Source of the DNA: Emcibacter sp. | GTDB taxonomy: Bacteria > Pseudomonadota > Alphaproteobacteria > Sphingomonadales > Emcibacteraceae | Direction of reading: 5' to 3' | NCBI GenBank assembly: GCA_021741205.1 | Contig: JAIOYI010000002.1 | Location: 248,001-312,000 of the forward strand | Length of the DNA stretch: 64,000 nt | In this document: piece after piece, positions 19,234-29,325 of the stretch | Position numbering within the stretch: position 1 is the first letter of the stretch | How the letters are laid out: each line of letters opens with the position of its first letter | Position numbers and translations under genes: made by a program | Notes under the pieces: model-generated | Seen by the model: only the letters and a program-made list of their open reading frames with translations | Database searches by the model: none | Told to the model about the DNA's origin: nothing

Positions 19234-22011
19234 ATGACTATAAAAATGTTAATCGATGCCACGCACGAAGAAGAGACGCGTGTTGCAATCGTTCATGGAA
19301 ACCGAGTTGAGGAATTTGACTACGAGTCTTCCGCAAAGAAACAAATTAAAGGCAATGTATATTTAGCAAAAGTAACCCGTGTAGAACCTTCTCTACAGGC
19401 GGCCTTCGTTGAATATGGAGGAAACCGCCAAGGTTTTCTTGCTTTCAGTGAAATACATCCCGATTACTATCAAATCCCTGTATCCGACCGTGAAAAGTTA
19501 ATTGCGGAAGAAAAAGCGGCCTATGCCTCTTTGCTTGCGGAGGAAGATGATGTTATTGAGAAAAAACCAAACAGAAGACCTCATAAAAAAGATAACAAAA
19601 GATCTCAGAAACCCTCTGTTACATCTGATGCCCCTTCTGATGGTGAAAACCGTGACAATATAGAAGAACATGAGGCGGCCAAACTCTCAACAGATATTAT
19701 GCCAAGCGAAGATGTTTCCGAAGCAAAAGAAACGGTAACGACCAAAGCGGAAACAGTTAGAGAGCCAGAAAATATTACAGAAGAAGTTGTCTCTGAAATT
19801 AACATACATGATGAACATGATGAGAATGACATCAATGGCTCCCAAATCACGGATGATGAAGAGGCCGAAGAAAAATTACGCATCAAAATAGCCAAAGGGC
19901 TTCGCCACAAATATAAAATTCAAGAAGTTATTAAAAAAAATCAAGTTCTGCTCATTCAAGTAGTTAAAGAAGAAAGAGGAAATAAGGGCGCGGCGCTTAC
20001 CACCTATCTTTCTTTACCAGGACGTTACTGCGTTTTAATGCCAAACACATTACATGGCGGCGGCGTTAGCCGCAAAATTGCCGGCATGGGCGAAAGAAAA
20101 TCATTAAAGAAAATCCTTTCTGATTTAAAAATGCCCAGTGGCATTGGATGCATCATTCGCACCGCAGGACAAAGCCGAACAAAAACTGAAATCAAACGTG
20201 ATTTTGATTATCTGATCAGAACCTGGGAAGGTATCAAGGAGAGAACCCTTAAATCTATAGCTCCCGTTTTAATTAACGAAGAGGGTGACTTGATAAAGCG
20301 AAGTATTCGTGACCTTTATACCCGTGAAGTGGATGAAATTCTTGTTGAGGGAGAAAACGGTTACAAAACGGCACGCTCCTTTATGCGCCTGCTTATGCCA
20401 AGCCACGCCCGCAAAATAAAACAATATACCGAATCTATTCCACTGCTTCAAAAATATCAGGTAGAAAGCCAACTTGATTCAATGTTTTCGCCCATTGTGC
20501 AATTAAAATCAGGCGGATATATCGTTATTAATCCAACCGAGGCCTTGGTATCAATTGACGTAAACTCTGGCAAGGCCACCAAAGAACACAACATAGAAGA
20601 AACGGCCCGTAAAACCAACCTTGAGGCCGCCGAAGAAGTGGCAAGACAGCTTCGCCTTCGTGATATGGCAGGACTGATTGTTATTGACTTTATTGACATG
20701 GAAATTCGCGCCAACAACAGGGCTGTAGAACAAAAATTAAAAGATTGTTTGGCGTCCGATCGTGCCCGCATTCAGGTGGGTAAAATAAGCTCATTCGGCC
20801 TTATGGAAATGTCCCGTCAAAGACTGCGGTCTGGTATGTTGGAATCCAGTACAAGAATATGCCCCCACTGTGAAGGTTCCGGCGTTATTCGTTCCGTAGA
20901 GACCCAAATTCTTCATATTTTAAGAGAATTAGAAGAAGAAGGCAGCAAAGCCCGTAGCAAAAAAATATCCCTTCACCTGCCTGAAAATATGGCTATTTAT
21001 TTGTTAAATAACAAACGGGCAAAACTTGTCAGTATGGAAGAGCAATATGATTACACCATATTGATCGTCATTGATAAAAGTTTGACGGAATCTGCCTATA
21101 AAATAGAATTACCTTTTACACCTCAAAAAAATGAGGAAAAGCAAAATAATATTAAACCAACAAGACCCGCATCTCTTGAGCAGCAAGACACAACAATACA
21201 GAATAGAAATAATCGTGATCAATCAACTGGCTCAAAAAGGAACAGAAATCGCAATCAGGATCGTCCTAACCGCGCTAAATATCAGGATAAACCAATAGAA
21301 GGTGCAGAAGTTCAGGAAAACACACCTGCTGCAGAAGCAGGCTCTGTTCAAGAAACTCCACCATCTGTAAATCCAGAAGGAAAATCAAAACGCCGCCGTC
21401 GCAGACCGCGTCGTGGCAATAAATTCCAATCGGAAAATGCTGTATCCGTTAATACAGAACAAAGTACCCCTTCACCAGATACGGTTAAAGTAACAGAAGC
21501 CGCTGTTGAACTGACTTCACAAGAACCCGTAGAAAATACAGATCATAAACCTGAAGCGGATAATACAGATGCGCCAAAACGTCGTAAACGTGTTCGTAAT
21601 ACCAGAAAAAAATCCGAAGATAAGCCCGAAGATACAATCGAGGCACAAGCAACAGATGTTAAATCTGAAGCAGACGTAAGTAAAAAAGATGCGAGTAGTG
21701 AGATAACGCCTGAAACGAAAAATGAAACGAAAAATGAGACAAAAACTGAAACAAAAACTGAAAAGAAACCAACAAGACGGCCTTATCCTCCACAAACAAG
21801 GGCAAGACGAAAAGCTGTTGACAGTAAAGTAGCCGATGCAACCAACGATACTAATAAAACAACGCCGAGCCCCGTAAAATCGGAATCCGCCACCGCAAAG
21901 AAAACCAAATCGACGCCAAAGTCAGAGCCTAAAACGGATGGGAAAAACCCCGTAGAACCCAATAATAATGGACCGAAAAGAACGGGTTGGTGGCAACGTA
22001 CCTTTGGCTAA
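19234..22011 (+). CDS. rne: Ribonuclease E
   Basis: It is the main endoribonuclease of mRNA decay and rRNA/tRNA processing. The 925-residue protein starts MTIKMLIDATHEEETRVAI and has an S1 domain (about 35-260) split by an acidic, low-complexity insert of roughly 130 residues, a trait common in alphaproteobacterial RNase E. The catalytic DNase I-like domain carries SIDVNSGKAT and GLIVIDFIDME with the magnesium-binding aspartates. The Zn-link is CPHCEGSG near residue 548. The C-terminal 300 residues are disordered, with arginine-rich RNA-binding patches (KRRRRRPRRG) and Lys/Thr/Glu repeats that would scaffold a degradosome. Confidence 0.95.
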   Translation: MTIKMLIDATHEEETRVAIVHGNRVEEFDYESSAKKQIKGNVYLAKVTRVEPSLQAAFVEYGGNRQGFLAFSEIHPDYYQIPVSDREKLIAEEKAAYASLLAEEDDVIEKKPNRRPHKKDNKRSQKPSVTSDAPSDGENRDNIEEHEAAKLSTDIMPSEDVSEAKETVTTKAETVREPENITEEVVSEINIHDEHDENDINGSQITDDEEAEEKLRIKIAKGLRHKYKIQEVIKKNQVLLIQVVKEERGNKGAALTTYLSLPGRYCVLMPNTLHGGGVSRKIAGMGERKSLKKILSDLKMPSGIGCIIRTAGQSRTKTEIKRDFDYLIRTWEGIKERTLKSIAPVLINEEGDLIKRSIRDLYTREVDEILVEGENGYKTARSFMRLLMPSHARKIKQYTESIPLLQKYQVESQLDSMFSPIVQLKSGGYIVINPTEALVSIDVNSGKATKEHNIEETARKTNLEAAEEVARQLRLRDMAGLIVIDFIDMEIRANNRAVEQKLKDCLASDRARIQVGKISSFGLMEMSRQRLRSGMLESSTRICPHCEGSGVIRSVETQILHILRELEEEGSKARSKKISLHLPENMAIYLLNNKRAKLVSMEEQYDYTILIVIDKSLTESAYKIELPFTPQKNEEKQNNIKPTRPASLEQQDTTIQNRNNRDQSTGSKRNRNRNQDRPNRAKYQDKPIEGAEVQENTPAAEAGSVQETPPSVNPEGKSKRRRRRPRRGNKFQSENAVSVNTEQSTPSPDTVKVTEAAVELTSQEPVENTDHKPEADNTDAPKRRKRVRNTRKKSEDKPEDTIEAQATDVKSEADVSKKDASSEITPETKNETKNETKTETKTEKKPTRRPYPPQTRARRKAVDSKVADATNDTNKTTPSPVKSESATAKKTKSTPKSEPKTDGKNPVEPNNNGPKRTGWWQRTFG

Positions 22012-22037
22012 AATCTAAAACCACATATTTTATCATT

Positions 22038-22065
22038 AGGGCTCAGTTTTCTGGGCCTTAATTTT
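22038..22065 (+). terminator. Intrinsic terminator after rne
   Basis: AGGGCTCAG and CTGGGCCTT form a nine-pair stem (two G-U pairs) around a TTTT loop, followed by AATTTT. It begins 27 bases after the rne stop, in the right orientation for rne. Confidence 0.75.
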
Positions 22066-22190
22066 AACAAGATAATTTTTTATTGATCTCGTTCATGCTG
22101 GGTTTATGTGACGCAATTATAATGCTTCATACTTTACAATAATTGACTAATCCAATTGACGAAACAAAACACAATAACTAACGTGATACT

Positions 22191-23639
22191 ATGAATGTAA
22201 TCAATACCATAATTTTCCAATGTCATGCGATGTTCAGGATATTCTGTCAGATATGTTCTATGGCAGTTATTATTGGCTTAAGCATACCAACATCCGGTTA
22301 CGCCCAATCTGGTGGTGGTCTTTCCATATTACGGGATGCTGAAATCGAACATACCATAAGGCTTATGGCAGAACCAATTTTAAAAGTTGCCGAACTGGAT
22401 AAAAGTTCTGTCAGCACCTATCTTATCAATGATGATAGCCTGAATGCCTTTGTGGCAGGCGGTCAGAATATATTTATTCACTCAGGTCTGCTTATTCAGG
22501 CAAAAGACGCCAATCAGGTTATTGGTGTTATTGCCCATGAAACGGGTCATATTACGGGTGGGCATCTTTCTCGATTTTCCGATGGTATTCAGAGCGCAAC
22601 TGTAATGACATTAATTGGTGCCATTCTGGGAGCAGCCGCCATTGCGGCGGGTTCTGGCGATGCGGGTATGGCCTTAATATTGGGGGGGCAACATATTGGG
22701 GAAAGAACTTTTCTCCAATATAGTCGCACTCAAGAATCCTCGGCTGATCAGGCGGGGCTTACTTTTTTGGAAAAAAGCCACCAATCTGCTATTGGTCTCA
22801 TTGATTTTCTGGATTACCTTGGCGATCAGGAATTAATGTCTGGTCGCTACCGTGATCCCTATGCGGGTACCCACCCTGTAAGTGGTGAACGTATTTCAAA
22901 ACTAAAACAAAGAGCTGAAAGCTCCGTTTATTATAAAACAAAAACACCTGATAGCATCGAAAATGATTTTAAACGTCTTCAGGCGAAACTTTATGGCTAT
23001 TTAAAACCCCCCTATGCAACGCTTAATAAATATAATCTCAAAGATCAAAGCCTTTATGCCAAATATGCCCGTGCTTTTGCCTATAATAAACAGCATGAGA
23101 TTAAAAAGGCACTGCAAGAAATTGATGATTTATTAGAGAGCCATCCTGAAGATCCATATTTTTGGGAAACGAAAGGGCAAATATTATTTGAGAACGGCGA
23201 TATCATTCAATCCATTGCACCCTACCGCAATGCCGTTCAATATGTTCCAGACGAACCCCTAATTCGAGTAGCCCTTGCCCAGTCTCTCATTGCAACCGAG
23301 GAAAATCAATATCTTGATGAGGCTCTAAGCAACCTTGAATATGCTCTATCCAGAGATCCCAGCAATGCATTTGCATGGCATCAATCCTCCATTGCCTATC
23401 ATCGACAAAAGAATGAGGCCATGACTTATTATGCAACAGCGGAAAGATTTCTTTTGGTGGGTAATTTACGGGGTGCCATGGTCAATGCCAAGCACGCCGT
23501 TGATAGCCTGCCCAAGGGTAGTACACAATTGCTCCGTGCCCAAGATATTCTCGTCATAACCCAATCAAATATGTCCGATAAAGAGCGTAAAGAACAAGAA
23601 AAACCAGAAAAACCAGAAAACAAAAGAAATAAAGGGTAA
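22191..23639 (+). CDS. Periplasmic M48 metalloprotease with TPR repeats (BepA-like)
   Basis: A 482-residue exported zinc protease. A signal region ends at about residue 40 (ICSMAVIIGLSIPTSGYAQS). The HExxH motif is HETGH within VIAHETGHITGGHLS, and the third zinc ligand lies in SRTQESSADQAGL. The C-terminal half (about 285-460) has several TPR-like helices. This layout matches BepA/YfgC and LoiP relatives that degrade misfolded outer-membrane proteins and aid LptD maturation; the exact target here is inferred. A DsbA-like gene follows after six bases, so the two form a periplasmic protein-quality pair. Confidence 0.88.
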   Translation: MNVINTIIFQCHAMFRIFCQICSMAVIIGLSIPTSGYAQSGGGLSILRDAEIEHTIRLMAEPILKVAELDKSSVSTYLINDDSLNAFVAGGQNIFIHSGLLIQAKDANQVIGVIAHETGHITGGHLSRFSDGIQSATVMTLIGAILGAAAIAAGSGDAGMALILGGQHIGERTFLQYSRTQESSADQAGLTFLEKSHQSAIGLIDFLDYLGDQELMSGRYRDPYAGTHPVSGERISKLKQRAESSVYYKTKTPDSIENDFKRLQAKLYGYLKPPYATLNKYNLKDQSLYAKYARAFAYNKQHEIKKALQEIDDLLESHPEDPYFWETKGQILFENGDIIQSIAPYRNAVQYVPDEPLIRVALAQSLIATEENQYLDEALSNLEYALSRDPSNAFAWHQSSIAYHRQKNEAMTYYATAERFLLVGNLRGAMVNAKHAVDSLPKGSTQLLRAQDILVITQSNMSDKERKEQEKPEKPENKRNKG

Positions 23640-23645
23640 AATATA

Positions 23646-24401
23646 ATGTTATTTTTTGTAAAGAGAATGTCTATTTTTGTGATAGTTCTGACTTTTCCAC
23701 TCACCAGTTTTTCAGGCTATTCGGCTGAAGGTTCCTTTTCCAAGGAACAGAAGATGGAAATAAATCAGATGATACGAAATTATATTCTGGAACATCCAGA
23801 AATATTACCAGAAGCCATCCAGATTTTGCAAAATCGTTCCAAAAATGCCTCTTTAACAAAGAACCATACCCGTCTCTATAATGATGGTTTTAGTTATATT
23901 GGGGGAAATCCAAACGGCGATGTGACACTCATTGAATTTTTTGATTATAACTGCGGCTATTGTAAACATGCCCTTGATGCGGTTGAAAAACTCAAAAAGA
24001 ACGATGCCAATCTTCGCATTATTTATAAAGAATTTCCCATCTTATCAGAAATATCCTATACCGCTGCTAAGGCTGCAATGGCTTCAATGGAACAGGGAAA
24101 ATACGAAGAATTCCACATTGCTTTGCTTAAAAATTCAGGCAATCTGACAGAAGAGCGCATCTTTGAAATTGCTCGCAATGTTGGCCTTGATACGCAAATG
24201 CTTGCAAAGGACATGACAAGTTCTGTTTTTAACCGAAATATCAAAATCAATCACGATCTTGCTGAAGAGTTGGCCATTTCGGGAACACCGGGATTTATCA
24301 TTGGCGATGTTATTGTGCCTGGTGCTCTTCCCTATGAACAGCTTGTTAATATTATTGCAGAAAAAAGGCAAAAAATAATTAAATCAAATCAAACCCGATA
24401 A
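23646..24401 (+). CDS. DsbA/Com1-family thiol-disulfide oxidoreductase
   Basis: A 251-residue periplasmic thioredoxin-fold protein. A signal peptide (about 1-27) precedes the short helical N-terminal segment seen in Com1/ScsC-type proteins ([20 protein letters not shown]). The active site is CGYC in [12 protein letters not shown], and the cis-proline loop is SGTPGFIIG. It likely acts as a disulfide oxidase or isomerase; which of the two cannot be told from sequence. It is probably co-transcribed with the M48 protease and overlaps the convergent thiG by 18 bases. Confidence 0.9.
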   Translation: MLFFVKRMSIFVIVLTFPLTSFSGYSAEGSFSKEQKMEINQMIRNYILEHPEILPEAIQILQNRSKNASLTKNHTRLYNDGFSYIGGNPNGDVTLIEFFDYNCGYCKHALDAVEKLKKNDANLRIIYKEFPILSEISYTAAKAAMASMEQGKYEEFHIALLKNSGNLTEERIFEIARNVGLDTQMLAKDMTSSVFNRNIKINHDLAEELAISGTPGFIIGDVIVPGALPYEQLVNIIAEKRQKIIKSNQTR

Positions 24402-25166
24402 AGGCGAAGATGGATCCGCATACATTTTTTTGGGCATTCTTCCTGATAAATAGGCAGCTCTGCCAGCTTCTACCGCAAATTTCATAGCGTGAGCCATTCT
24501 AATGGGGTCTTTTGCCGATGCAATGGCCGTATTCATTAAAACACCATCGCAGCCAAGTTCCATAGCAATAGCCGCATCAGATGCCGTTCCCACCCCCGCA
24601 TCCACAAGAACAGGCACGTTCGACTGCTCGACAATAAGTCTTATCTGGACAGGATTTTGAATACCAAGCCCAGAACCAATGGGTGCTCCAAGTGGCATAA
24701 TGGCGCAACATCCCATGTCTTCTAGTCTTTTTGCCAATATGGGATCATCACTACAATAAACCATTACATCAAAATTCTCTTTGATTAATACCTCAGCCGC
24801 ATGAAGCGTTTCAATCATATTAGGATACAGTGTTTTTTGGTCGCCAAGGACTTCCAATTTAACCAAATTCCAACCACCTGCCTCACGGGCCAGACGTAAG
24901 GTCCGAATGGCATCATCGGCGGTAAAGCATCCAGCAGTATTAGGCAAATAAGTATATTTCTTAGGATCCAAATAATCCACCAACATAGGTTGACTAGGAT
25001 CAGAAACATTCACCCTTCTGACAGCAACGGTCACAATCTCGGATCCCGATGCCTCAACCGCACACTTTGTTTCCTCAAAATTCTTATATTTTCCCGTACC
25101 GACGATTAATCGTGATGAAAAAATTTTGCCCGCAACTGTAAATGTATCATTCATTGAAAAAGTCAT
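24384..25166 (-). CDS. thiG: Thiazole synthase
   Basis: ThiG makes the thiazole phosphate moiety of thiamine from deoxyxylulose phosphate, dehydroglycine (or glycine imine) and sulfur on ThiS thiocarboxylate. The 260-residue TIM-barrel protein shows [17 protein letters not shown], the conserved VAVRRVN segment, LKYL-region [24 protein letters not shown] and the phosphate loop [18 protein letters not shown]. Its ATG overlaps the thiS stop as ATGA. No other thiamine genes are in the window. Confidence 0.96.
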   Translation of the reverse strand: MTFSMNDTFTVAGKIFSSRLIVGTGKYKNFEETKCAVEASGSEIVTVAVRRVNVSDPSQPMLVDYLDPKKYTYLPNTAGCFTADDAIRTLRLAREAGGWNLVKLEVLGDQKTLYPNMIETLHAAEVLIKENFDVMVYCSDDPILAKRLEDMGCCAIMPLGAPIGSGLGIQNPVQIRLIVEQSNVPVLVDAGVGTASDAAIAMELGCDGVLMNTAIASAKDPIRMAHAMKFAVEAGRAAYLSGRMPKKMYADPSSPLSGLI

Positions 25167-25381
25167 AAAAAATCCTTATTTCCGCCACCTATAAAATGTA
25201 CAATCTCTAATCGATCACCATCAAGGAGGATTACATTTTGATAAGTTGTTTTGGGAACAATTTCAAGATTTCTTTCGACCGCAACCTTCAAAGGGTCAAG
25301 TTTTAGATTTTGCAATAATACAACAAGAGAAGTACTCTGCTCTATTTTATGCCGATCTCCATTAAGGATAATTTCAATCAC
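25163..25381 (-). CDS. thiS: Sulfur carrier protein ThiS with a C-terminal extension
   Basis: A 72-residue beta-grasp sulfur carrier for thiazole formation. It starts with the typical short strand [11 protein letters not shown] and ends [13 protein letters not shown] followed by NKDFL. ThiS normally ends in Gly-Gly, whose carboxylate is adenylated by ThiF and converted to a thiocarboxylate. Here five residues follow the glycines, and their codons include the AAGGA ribosome-binding site of thiG, with a 4-base ATGA overlap. The protein may need trimming to become active; the assignment as ThiS rests on fold pattern and its position before thiG. Confidence 0.88.
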   Translation of the reverse strand: MIEIILNGDRHKIEQSTSLVVLLQNLKLDPLKVAVERNLEIVPKTTYQNVILLDGDRLEIVHFIGGGNKDFL

Positions 25382-25532
25382 AATTATTAGCCCTATTTGT
25401 TAGTTTAACTATGCAGAATTAATACAATACTTTATAGTCTACAGAAATTTTGCGTCAAATATATATTCATGGTTTCCAAAATGACCATAAAATATTATAT
25501 AGTGCAAAAGAAAAATAAGAAAATAGGTCGGC

Positions 25533-25985
25533 ATGATTGAAATAAACAAGAAAAACATTCTGGTGCTTAATGGCCCAAACTTGAATATGTTAGGAAAGAG
25601 GGAACCTGATCTATATGGCTCAGATACACTCGGGGATATTGACAAAAATTTAACCTCCCAAGCCCTGACAATGAACTATCATATTGATTTTCGCCAAAGC
25701 AATAGCGAAGGCGATCTGATAGGCTGGATACAAGATTCAAGAGATAGTTGTGATGCCATCATTATAAATGCGGGCGCCTATACCCATACCTCTATTGGAA
25801 TACTCGATGCCTTGCGACTTATAAAACAACCTATCATAGAGGTACATCTTTCAAATATTTTCAAGCGGGAAGATTTTCGTCATCATTCCTATATTTCCCC
25901 TGTGGCACATGGTGTTATTTGCGGATTTGGAAGTCATAGTTATATTCTAGCACTTCAATCAGTGCATAATATTTTAAGTAAATAA
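25533..25985 (+). CDS. aroQ: 3-dehydroquinate dehydratase, type II
   Basis: It dehydrates 3-dehydroquinate to 3-dehydroshikimate in the shikimate pathway. The 150-residue protein has LNGPNLNMLGKREPDLYG with the catalytic Tyr and Arg, FRQSNSEGDLIGWI, INAGAYTHTSIGILDAL and EVHLSNIFKREDFRHHS with the active-site His, all at normal positions for the dodecameric type II family. It leads an aroQ-accB-accC-aat run, a conserved alphaproteobacterial arrangement. Confidence 0.96.
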   Translation: MIEINKKNILVLNGPNLNMLGKREPDLYGSDTLGDIDKNLTSQALTMNYHIDFRQSNSEGDLIGWIQDSRDSCDAIIINAGAYTHTSIGILDALRLIKQPIIEVHLSNIFKREDFRHHSYISPVAHGVICGFGSHSYILALQSVHNILSK

Positions 25986-26007
25986 ATTAAAGTAAGGACC
26001 AAAATAT

Positions 26008-26460
26008 ATGTCAAAAATGTTTGTGGATCAGGATGTTATTCGTGACCTGGCAACATTGTTAAATGAAAACGATCTTACCGAGATTGAAATTCAGGACGGT
26101 GAAAAGAAAATTAAAGTTGCCCGAAATATGACAACGACTGCGGTTGTTAGTGGACATAACGCTCCCTCGGCACCTGTGGCAGTGCCAAGTGACACTATTG
26201 AGACCACTGTGTCTGATAAAGACCATCCCGGTGCCGTAGAATCTCCCATGGTGGGAACCTTATATATGGCTCCAGATCCCAGCAGTCCAAATTTCATCAA
26301 TGTGGGTGATAAAGTTACCGTTGGTCAGACATTAATGATTATTGAGGCGATGAAAGTCATGAACCAAATTCATGCCCCAAAAGCAGGAACAGTCACCAAA
26401 ATTTTAGTGGAAAATGCCCAACCCGTTGAATACGGCGAAGTTTTGGTCATAATAGAGTAA
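26008..26460 (+). CDS. accB: Biotin carboxyl carrier protein of acetyl-CoA carboxylase
   Basis: AccB carries biotin between biotin carboxylase and carboxyltransferase in fatty-acid synthesis. The 150-residue protein has an N-terminal helical part ([19 protein letters not shown]), an Ala/Pro/Thr linker (about 45-75) and a C-terminal biotinyl domain with [19 protein letters not shown] and the biotinylated lysine in [12 protein letters not shown]. It lies 22 bases after aroQ and 10 bases before accC. Confidence 0.96.
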   Translation: MSKMFVDQDVIRDLATLLNENDLTEIEIQDGEKKIKVARNMTTTAVVSGHNAPSAPVAVPSDTIETTVSDKDHPGAVESPMVGTLYMAPDPSSPNFINVGDKVTVGQTLMIIEAMKVMNQIHAPKAGTVTKILVENAQPVEYGEVLVIIE

Positions 26461-26470
26461 CGGAAACCAA

Positions 26471-27814
26471 ATGTTTGACAAAGTTTTAATTGCCAATCGT
26501 GGAGAAATTGCTCTGCGTATACATCGGGCATGTCAGGAAATGGGCATTGCCACTGTTGCCGTTCATTCAACGGCGGACGAGCATGCCATGCATGTGCGTT
26601 TGGCCAATGAATGCGTTTGTATCGGCCCCCCTTCTTCACAAGATAGCTATTTAAATATTCCTGCCATTATTTCAGCTGCTGAAATAACAGGAGCCGATGC
26701 TATTCATCCTGGCTATGGATTTTTATCTGAAAATGATAAATTCGCAGAAATTATTGCGGAACATAAAATTGAATTCATCGGTCCATCGGCTGAACATATC
26801 AGACTTATGGGCGATAAAATATCGGCAAAAGAAGTCGTTAAAAAACTTGGAATCCCTGTTGTTCCAGGTTCAGACGGTGAAGTAGCCGACATTACCAAAG
26901 CAAAAAAAATTGCTGATAAAATTGGCTATCCCGTTATTGTAAAGGCGGCGGCTGGTGGTGGTGGTCGTGGCATGAAGGTCGTACACAGCGCCAATGAACT
27001 TGAGAGTGCAATCCAATCTTGCAAAAAAGAAGCCGCCGCCTCTTTTGGTGATGCGGCTGTTTATCTTGAAAAATTCCTTACACTTCCTCGACATATCGAG
27101 TTTCAAGTCATTGCCGATAAATATGGTAATGTTTGTCACTTAGGGGAAAGAGATTGTTCTCTTCAACGCCGTCATCAAAAAGTATTGGAAGAGGCCCCTT
27201 CCCCAGCACTTAATTCTGATGAACAGTCCCGCATGGGAGACATTGTCAGTAAGGCCATTAAAGGTCTTGGCTATGTAGGCGTTGGTACCATAGAATTTCT
27301 TTATGAGAATGGGGAATTCTTTTTTATCGAAATGAACACCCGTTTACAGGTAGAGCACCCTATTACGGAAATGATCACGGGTATCGATATTGTTCGTGAA
27401 CAAATACGCATTGCCGCTGGTCTTCCTCTATCATTCCGTCAAGAGGATATCAAATTTTCTGGTCATGCTATTGAATGTAGGATTAATGCCGAAGACCCCT
27501 TTACCTTTATGCCAAGTCCGGGAAAGATCAAAGACTATCATGCCCCAGGTGGCTTAGACGTTCGGGTAGATTCTGCTATTTATTCCGGTTATTCAATACC
27601 GCCTTATTATGACAGTATGATCGCAAAACTCATTGTGCATGGAAAAACCCGCAATGAATGCCTTATGCGCCTCAGACGTGCTCTAGCGGAATATGTTATT
27701 GATGGCATTAAAACCACCATTCCATTACATCAAAGTTTGATTCGTGAACCTGATTTTATCAATGGTGCCTATGATATTCACTGGCTCGAAAATTATTTAA
27801 AATCCATAAAATAA
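26471..27814 (+). CDS. accC: Biotin carboxylase subunit of acetyl-CoA carboxylase
   Basis: It carboxylates the biotin on AccB using ATP and bicarbonate. The 447-residue ATP-grasp enzyme has the N-terminal fold [20 protein letters not shown], the glycine-rich ATP loop [49 protein letters not shown] and a normal biotin carboxylase C-terminal domain. It follows accB and overlaps the aat start by one base (TAATG), indicating translational coupling. Confidence 0.97.
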   Translation: MFDKVLIANRGEIALRIHRACQEMGIATVAVHSTADEHAMHVRLANECVCIGPPSSQDSYLNIPAIISAAEITGADAIHPGYGFLSENDKFAEIIAEHKIEFIGPSAEHIRLMGDKISAKEVVKKLGIPVVPGSDGEVADITKAKKIADKIGYPVIVKAAAGGGGRGMKVVHSANELESAIQSCKKEAAASFGDAAVYLEKFLTLPRHIEFQVIADKYGNVCHLGERDCSLQRRHQKVLEEAPSPALNSDEQSRMGDIVSKAIKGLGYVGVGTIEFLYENGEFFFIEMNTRLQVEHPITEMITGIDIVREQIRIAAGLPLSFRQEDIKFSGHAIECRINAEDPFTFMPSPGKIKDYHAPGGLDVRVDSAIYSGYSIPPYYDSMIAKLIVHGKTRNECLMRLRRALAEYVIDGIKTTIPLHQSLIREPDFINGAYDIHWLENYLKSIK

Positions 27815-28470
27815 TGAGCAAAATAACGACAGAACTTATTATAGCGGCATATTCCCAAGGCATCTTCCCTATGGCCGAAAAGGCCACATCGGCGGATGTT
27901 TATTGGGTTGATCCCGAAATGCGGGGCATAATACCGCTTGATAAGTTTCATCTTTCCAAGAAACTATCTCAAAATATTCGCAAAAGAAAATTCGAAATCA
28001 GAGTGGATACTGATTTTGATCAGGTTATTAGGGGATGTGCAGCCTCTTATGCCGCAGCCAAGCGTGAAGAAACTTGGATCAATAATCAAATTATCACGCT
28101 ATATGGAAAATTATTTGAACAAGGTATCGTTCATACAATAGAAAGTTGGCAAAATAATAAACTTGTTGGCGGACTTTACGGTCTTTCTCTAGGAGGCGCC
28201 TTTTGCGGGGAAAGTATGTTTCATACCGTAACAGACGCAAGCAAAGTCGCCCTAGCCTATTTGGTCGCTCGTCTAAAGGTCGGAAACTATAAACTGCTGG
28301 ATACTCAGTTTATCACCTCTCACTTATCGCAATTTGGTGCCATGGAAATCCCGCGCCATGATTATAAAATGCGCCTAAAAGAAGCCCTAAAAATTAAGAC
28401 CGATTTTTATTCTCTTACCTCAGACGCAAGTCCTGAAACCATTTTACAGTCCTTGACCCAAACATCATAA
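27814..28470 (+). CDS. aat: Leucyl/phenylalanyl-tRNA-protein transferase
   Basis: It transfers Leu or Phe from tRNA to N-terminal Arg or Lys of proteins, marking them for ClpS/ClpAP (N-degron pathway). The 218-residue protein has the usual core AYSQGIFPMAEKA, VYWVDPEMRGIIPLD, GGLYGLSLGGAFCGESMFH and LLDTQFITSHLSQFG. The last 64 bases overlap antisense with the convergent DUF2155 gene. A link to cell-cycle proteolysis is possible, since CpdR and RcdA also occur in the window, but this is only context. Confidence 0.95.
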   Translation: MSKITTELIIAAYSQGIFPMAEKATSADVYWVDPEMRGIIPLDKFHLSKKLSQNIRKRKFEIRVDTDFDQVIRGCAASYAAAKREETWINNQIITLYGKLFEQGIVHTIESWQNNKLVGGLYGLSLGGAFCGESMFHTVTDASKVALAYLVARLKVGNYKLLDTQFITSHLSQFGAMEIPRHDYKMRLKEALKIKTDFYSLTSDASPETILQSLTQTS

Positions 28471-28832
28471 ATCGGATGTTCAAGGGATGAAAGTGCTGGA
28501 CTTGAGGCAAACATCCATCCTGAAAAAAAATTTGTTTTTACAGTGTCTTGCCCAACTTCAACGATTTCAAGAAAGGCTGTGCTTTCTGGTGGCTCCTCTG
28601 GTGGATTTTTTCGACAAGTCCGAAGCGTAATTTCTAATGATCCAAATCGAACCATTTGGTCACGTTTAATTTCAATGGTCGATAATTGTGTGGTAATTTT
28701 ATCAAGTCCTGCAAGTACCACCATGGGAATATTATTTTGATCTGTCGCTGGCTCCCCGTCCTCGGCAAAGCTATGAGATGATAAACAAAAAAACAGACCA
28801 ATAGAAACGAGACATTTAACGCTCATAACCAT
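28407..28832 (-). CDS. DUF2155 exported protein
   Basis: A 141-residue precursor with a signal peptide (about 1-23, ending HSFAED) and the DUF2155 core: ITTQLSTIEIKRDQMVRFGSLEITLRTC, then NFFSGWMFASSPALSSLEHPIYDVWVKDC. The two cysteines of the core are kept. Function is unknown; the gene is a regular neighbour of mlaD and NDUFA12 genes in Alphaproteobacteria, as here. Its start overlaps the mlaD stop (TAATG). The 3' end runs 64 bases into aat on the other strand. Confidence 0.85.
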   Translation of the reverse strand: MVMSVKCLVSIGLFFCLSSHSFAEDGEPATDQNNIPMVVLAGLDKITTQLSTIEIKRDQMVRFGSLEITLRTCRKNPPEEPPESTAFLEIVEVGQDTVKTNFFSGWMFASSPALSSLEHPIYDVWVKDCKMVSGLASEVRE

Positions 28833-29287
28833 TATTTACTGTCACCTTTTCCGGAACCCGCAAACTTATCCAAGAGATTAAGGAAATCAACGGCGCCCTG
28901 AGTATTGGTAATTTCATCACCCTCATTCAAAATCTCGTCATCCTCATTACCAGGGTCCAACACAAGGTAATTTCCCCCCAACAGTCCTTCCGATGTTATT
29001 TTGGCGAAAGTACTTTCACTGAGTTTTATGTTTGGGTCTATGCTAATTTCAACAACGGCGTAAAAATTTTCTTTATCCAAATATTGTTTAACAATCGTTC
29101 CGACCTTTATGCCGCTAATTTTAACATCACCCCCCACGGAAAGACCATCCACCTTATCAAATTTAGCAAGATAAATTTTGCCCCCATTGGAGGATAGGCT
29201 TGAATGGCTAAAAGCAAAATATAGAAAGCCGCCTGTAATAATGAGAACAATAGCCCCCATTAAGGTTTCAACGAGGTTATTTCTCAT
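28832..29287 (-). CDS. mlaD: MCE-domain lipid transport protein MlaD
   Basis: MlaD is the periplasmic substrate-binding subunit of the Mla phospholipid transporter, anchored in the inner membrane. From the ATG at 29287 the 151-residue protein opens MRNNLVETLMGAIVLIITGG, a single membrane helix, followed by one MCE domain (YLAKFDKVDGLSVGGDVKISGIKVG; SEGLLGGNYLVLDPG). This start has an AAGGG about ten bases upstream and matches the family; an in-frame ATG at 29329 overlapping the previous gene would add 14 residues. The ATPase and permease genes mlaF and mlaE are not in the window. Confidence 0.92.
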   Translation of the reverse strand: MRNNLVETLMGAIVLIITGGFLYFAFSHSSLSSNGGKIYLAKFDKVDGLSVGGDVKISGIKVGTIVKQYLDKENFYAVVEISIDPNIKLSESTFAKITSEGLLGGNYLVLDPGNEDDEILNEGDEITNTQGAVDFLNLLDKFAGSGKGDSK

Positions 29288-29325
29288 GCTGGATATACCC
29301 TTGTGCGTCGTATAAAAATAAAAAA

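Noticed and set aside
19023..19310. 95-codon ORF overlapping the rne start
   Set aside because: It overlaps the conserved N-terminus of RNase E in another frame, has Cys/Arg-rich composition at its end and no family resemblance; more likely part of the rne leader.
25382..25532. TPP riboswitch before thiS
   Set aside because: No THI-box-like CTGAGA or ACCTGA elements were found in the 151-base spacer.
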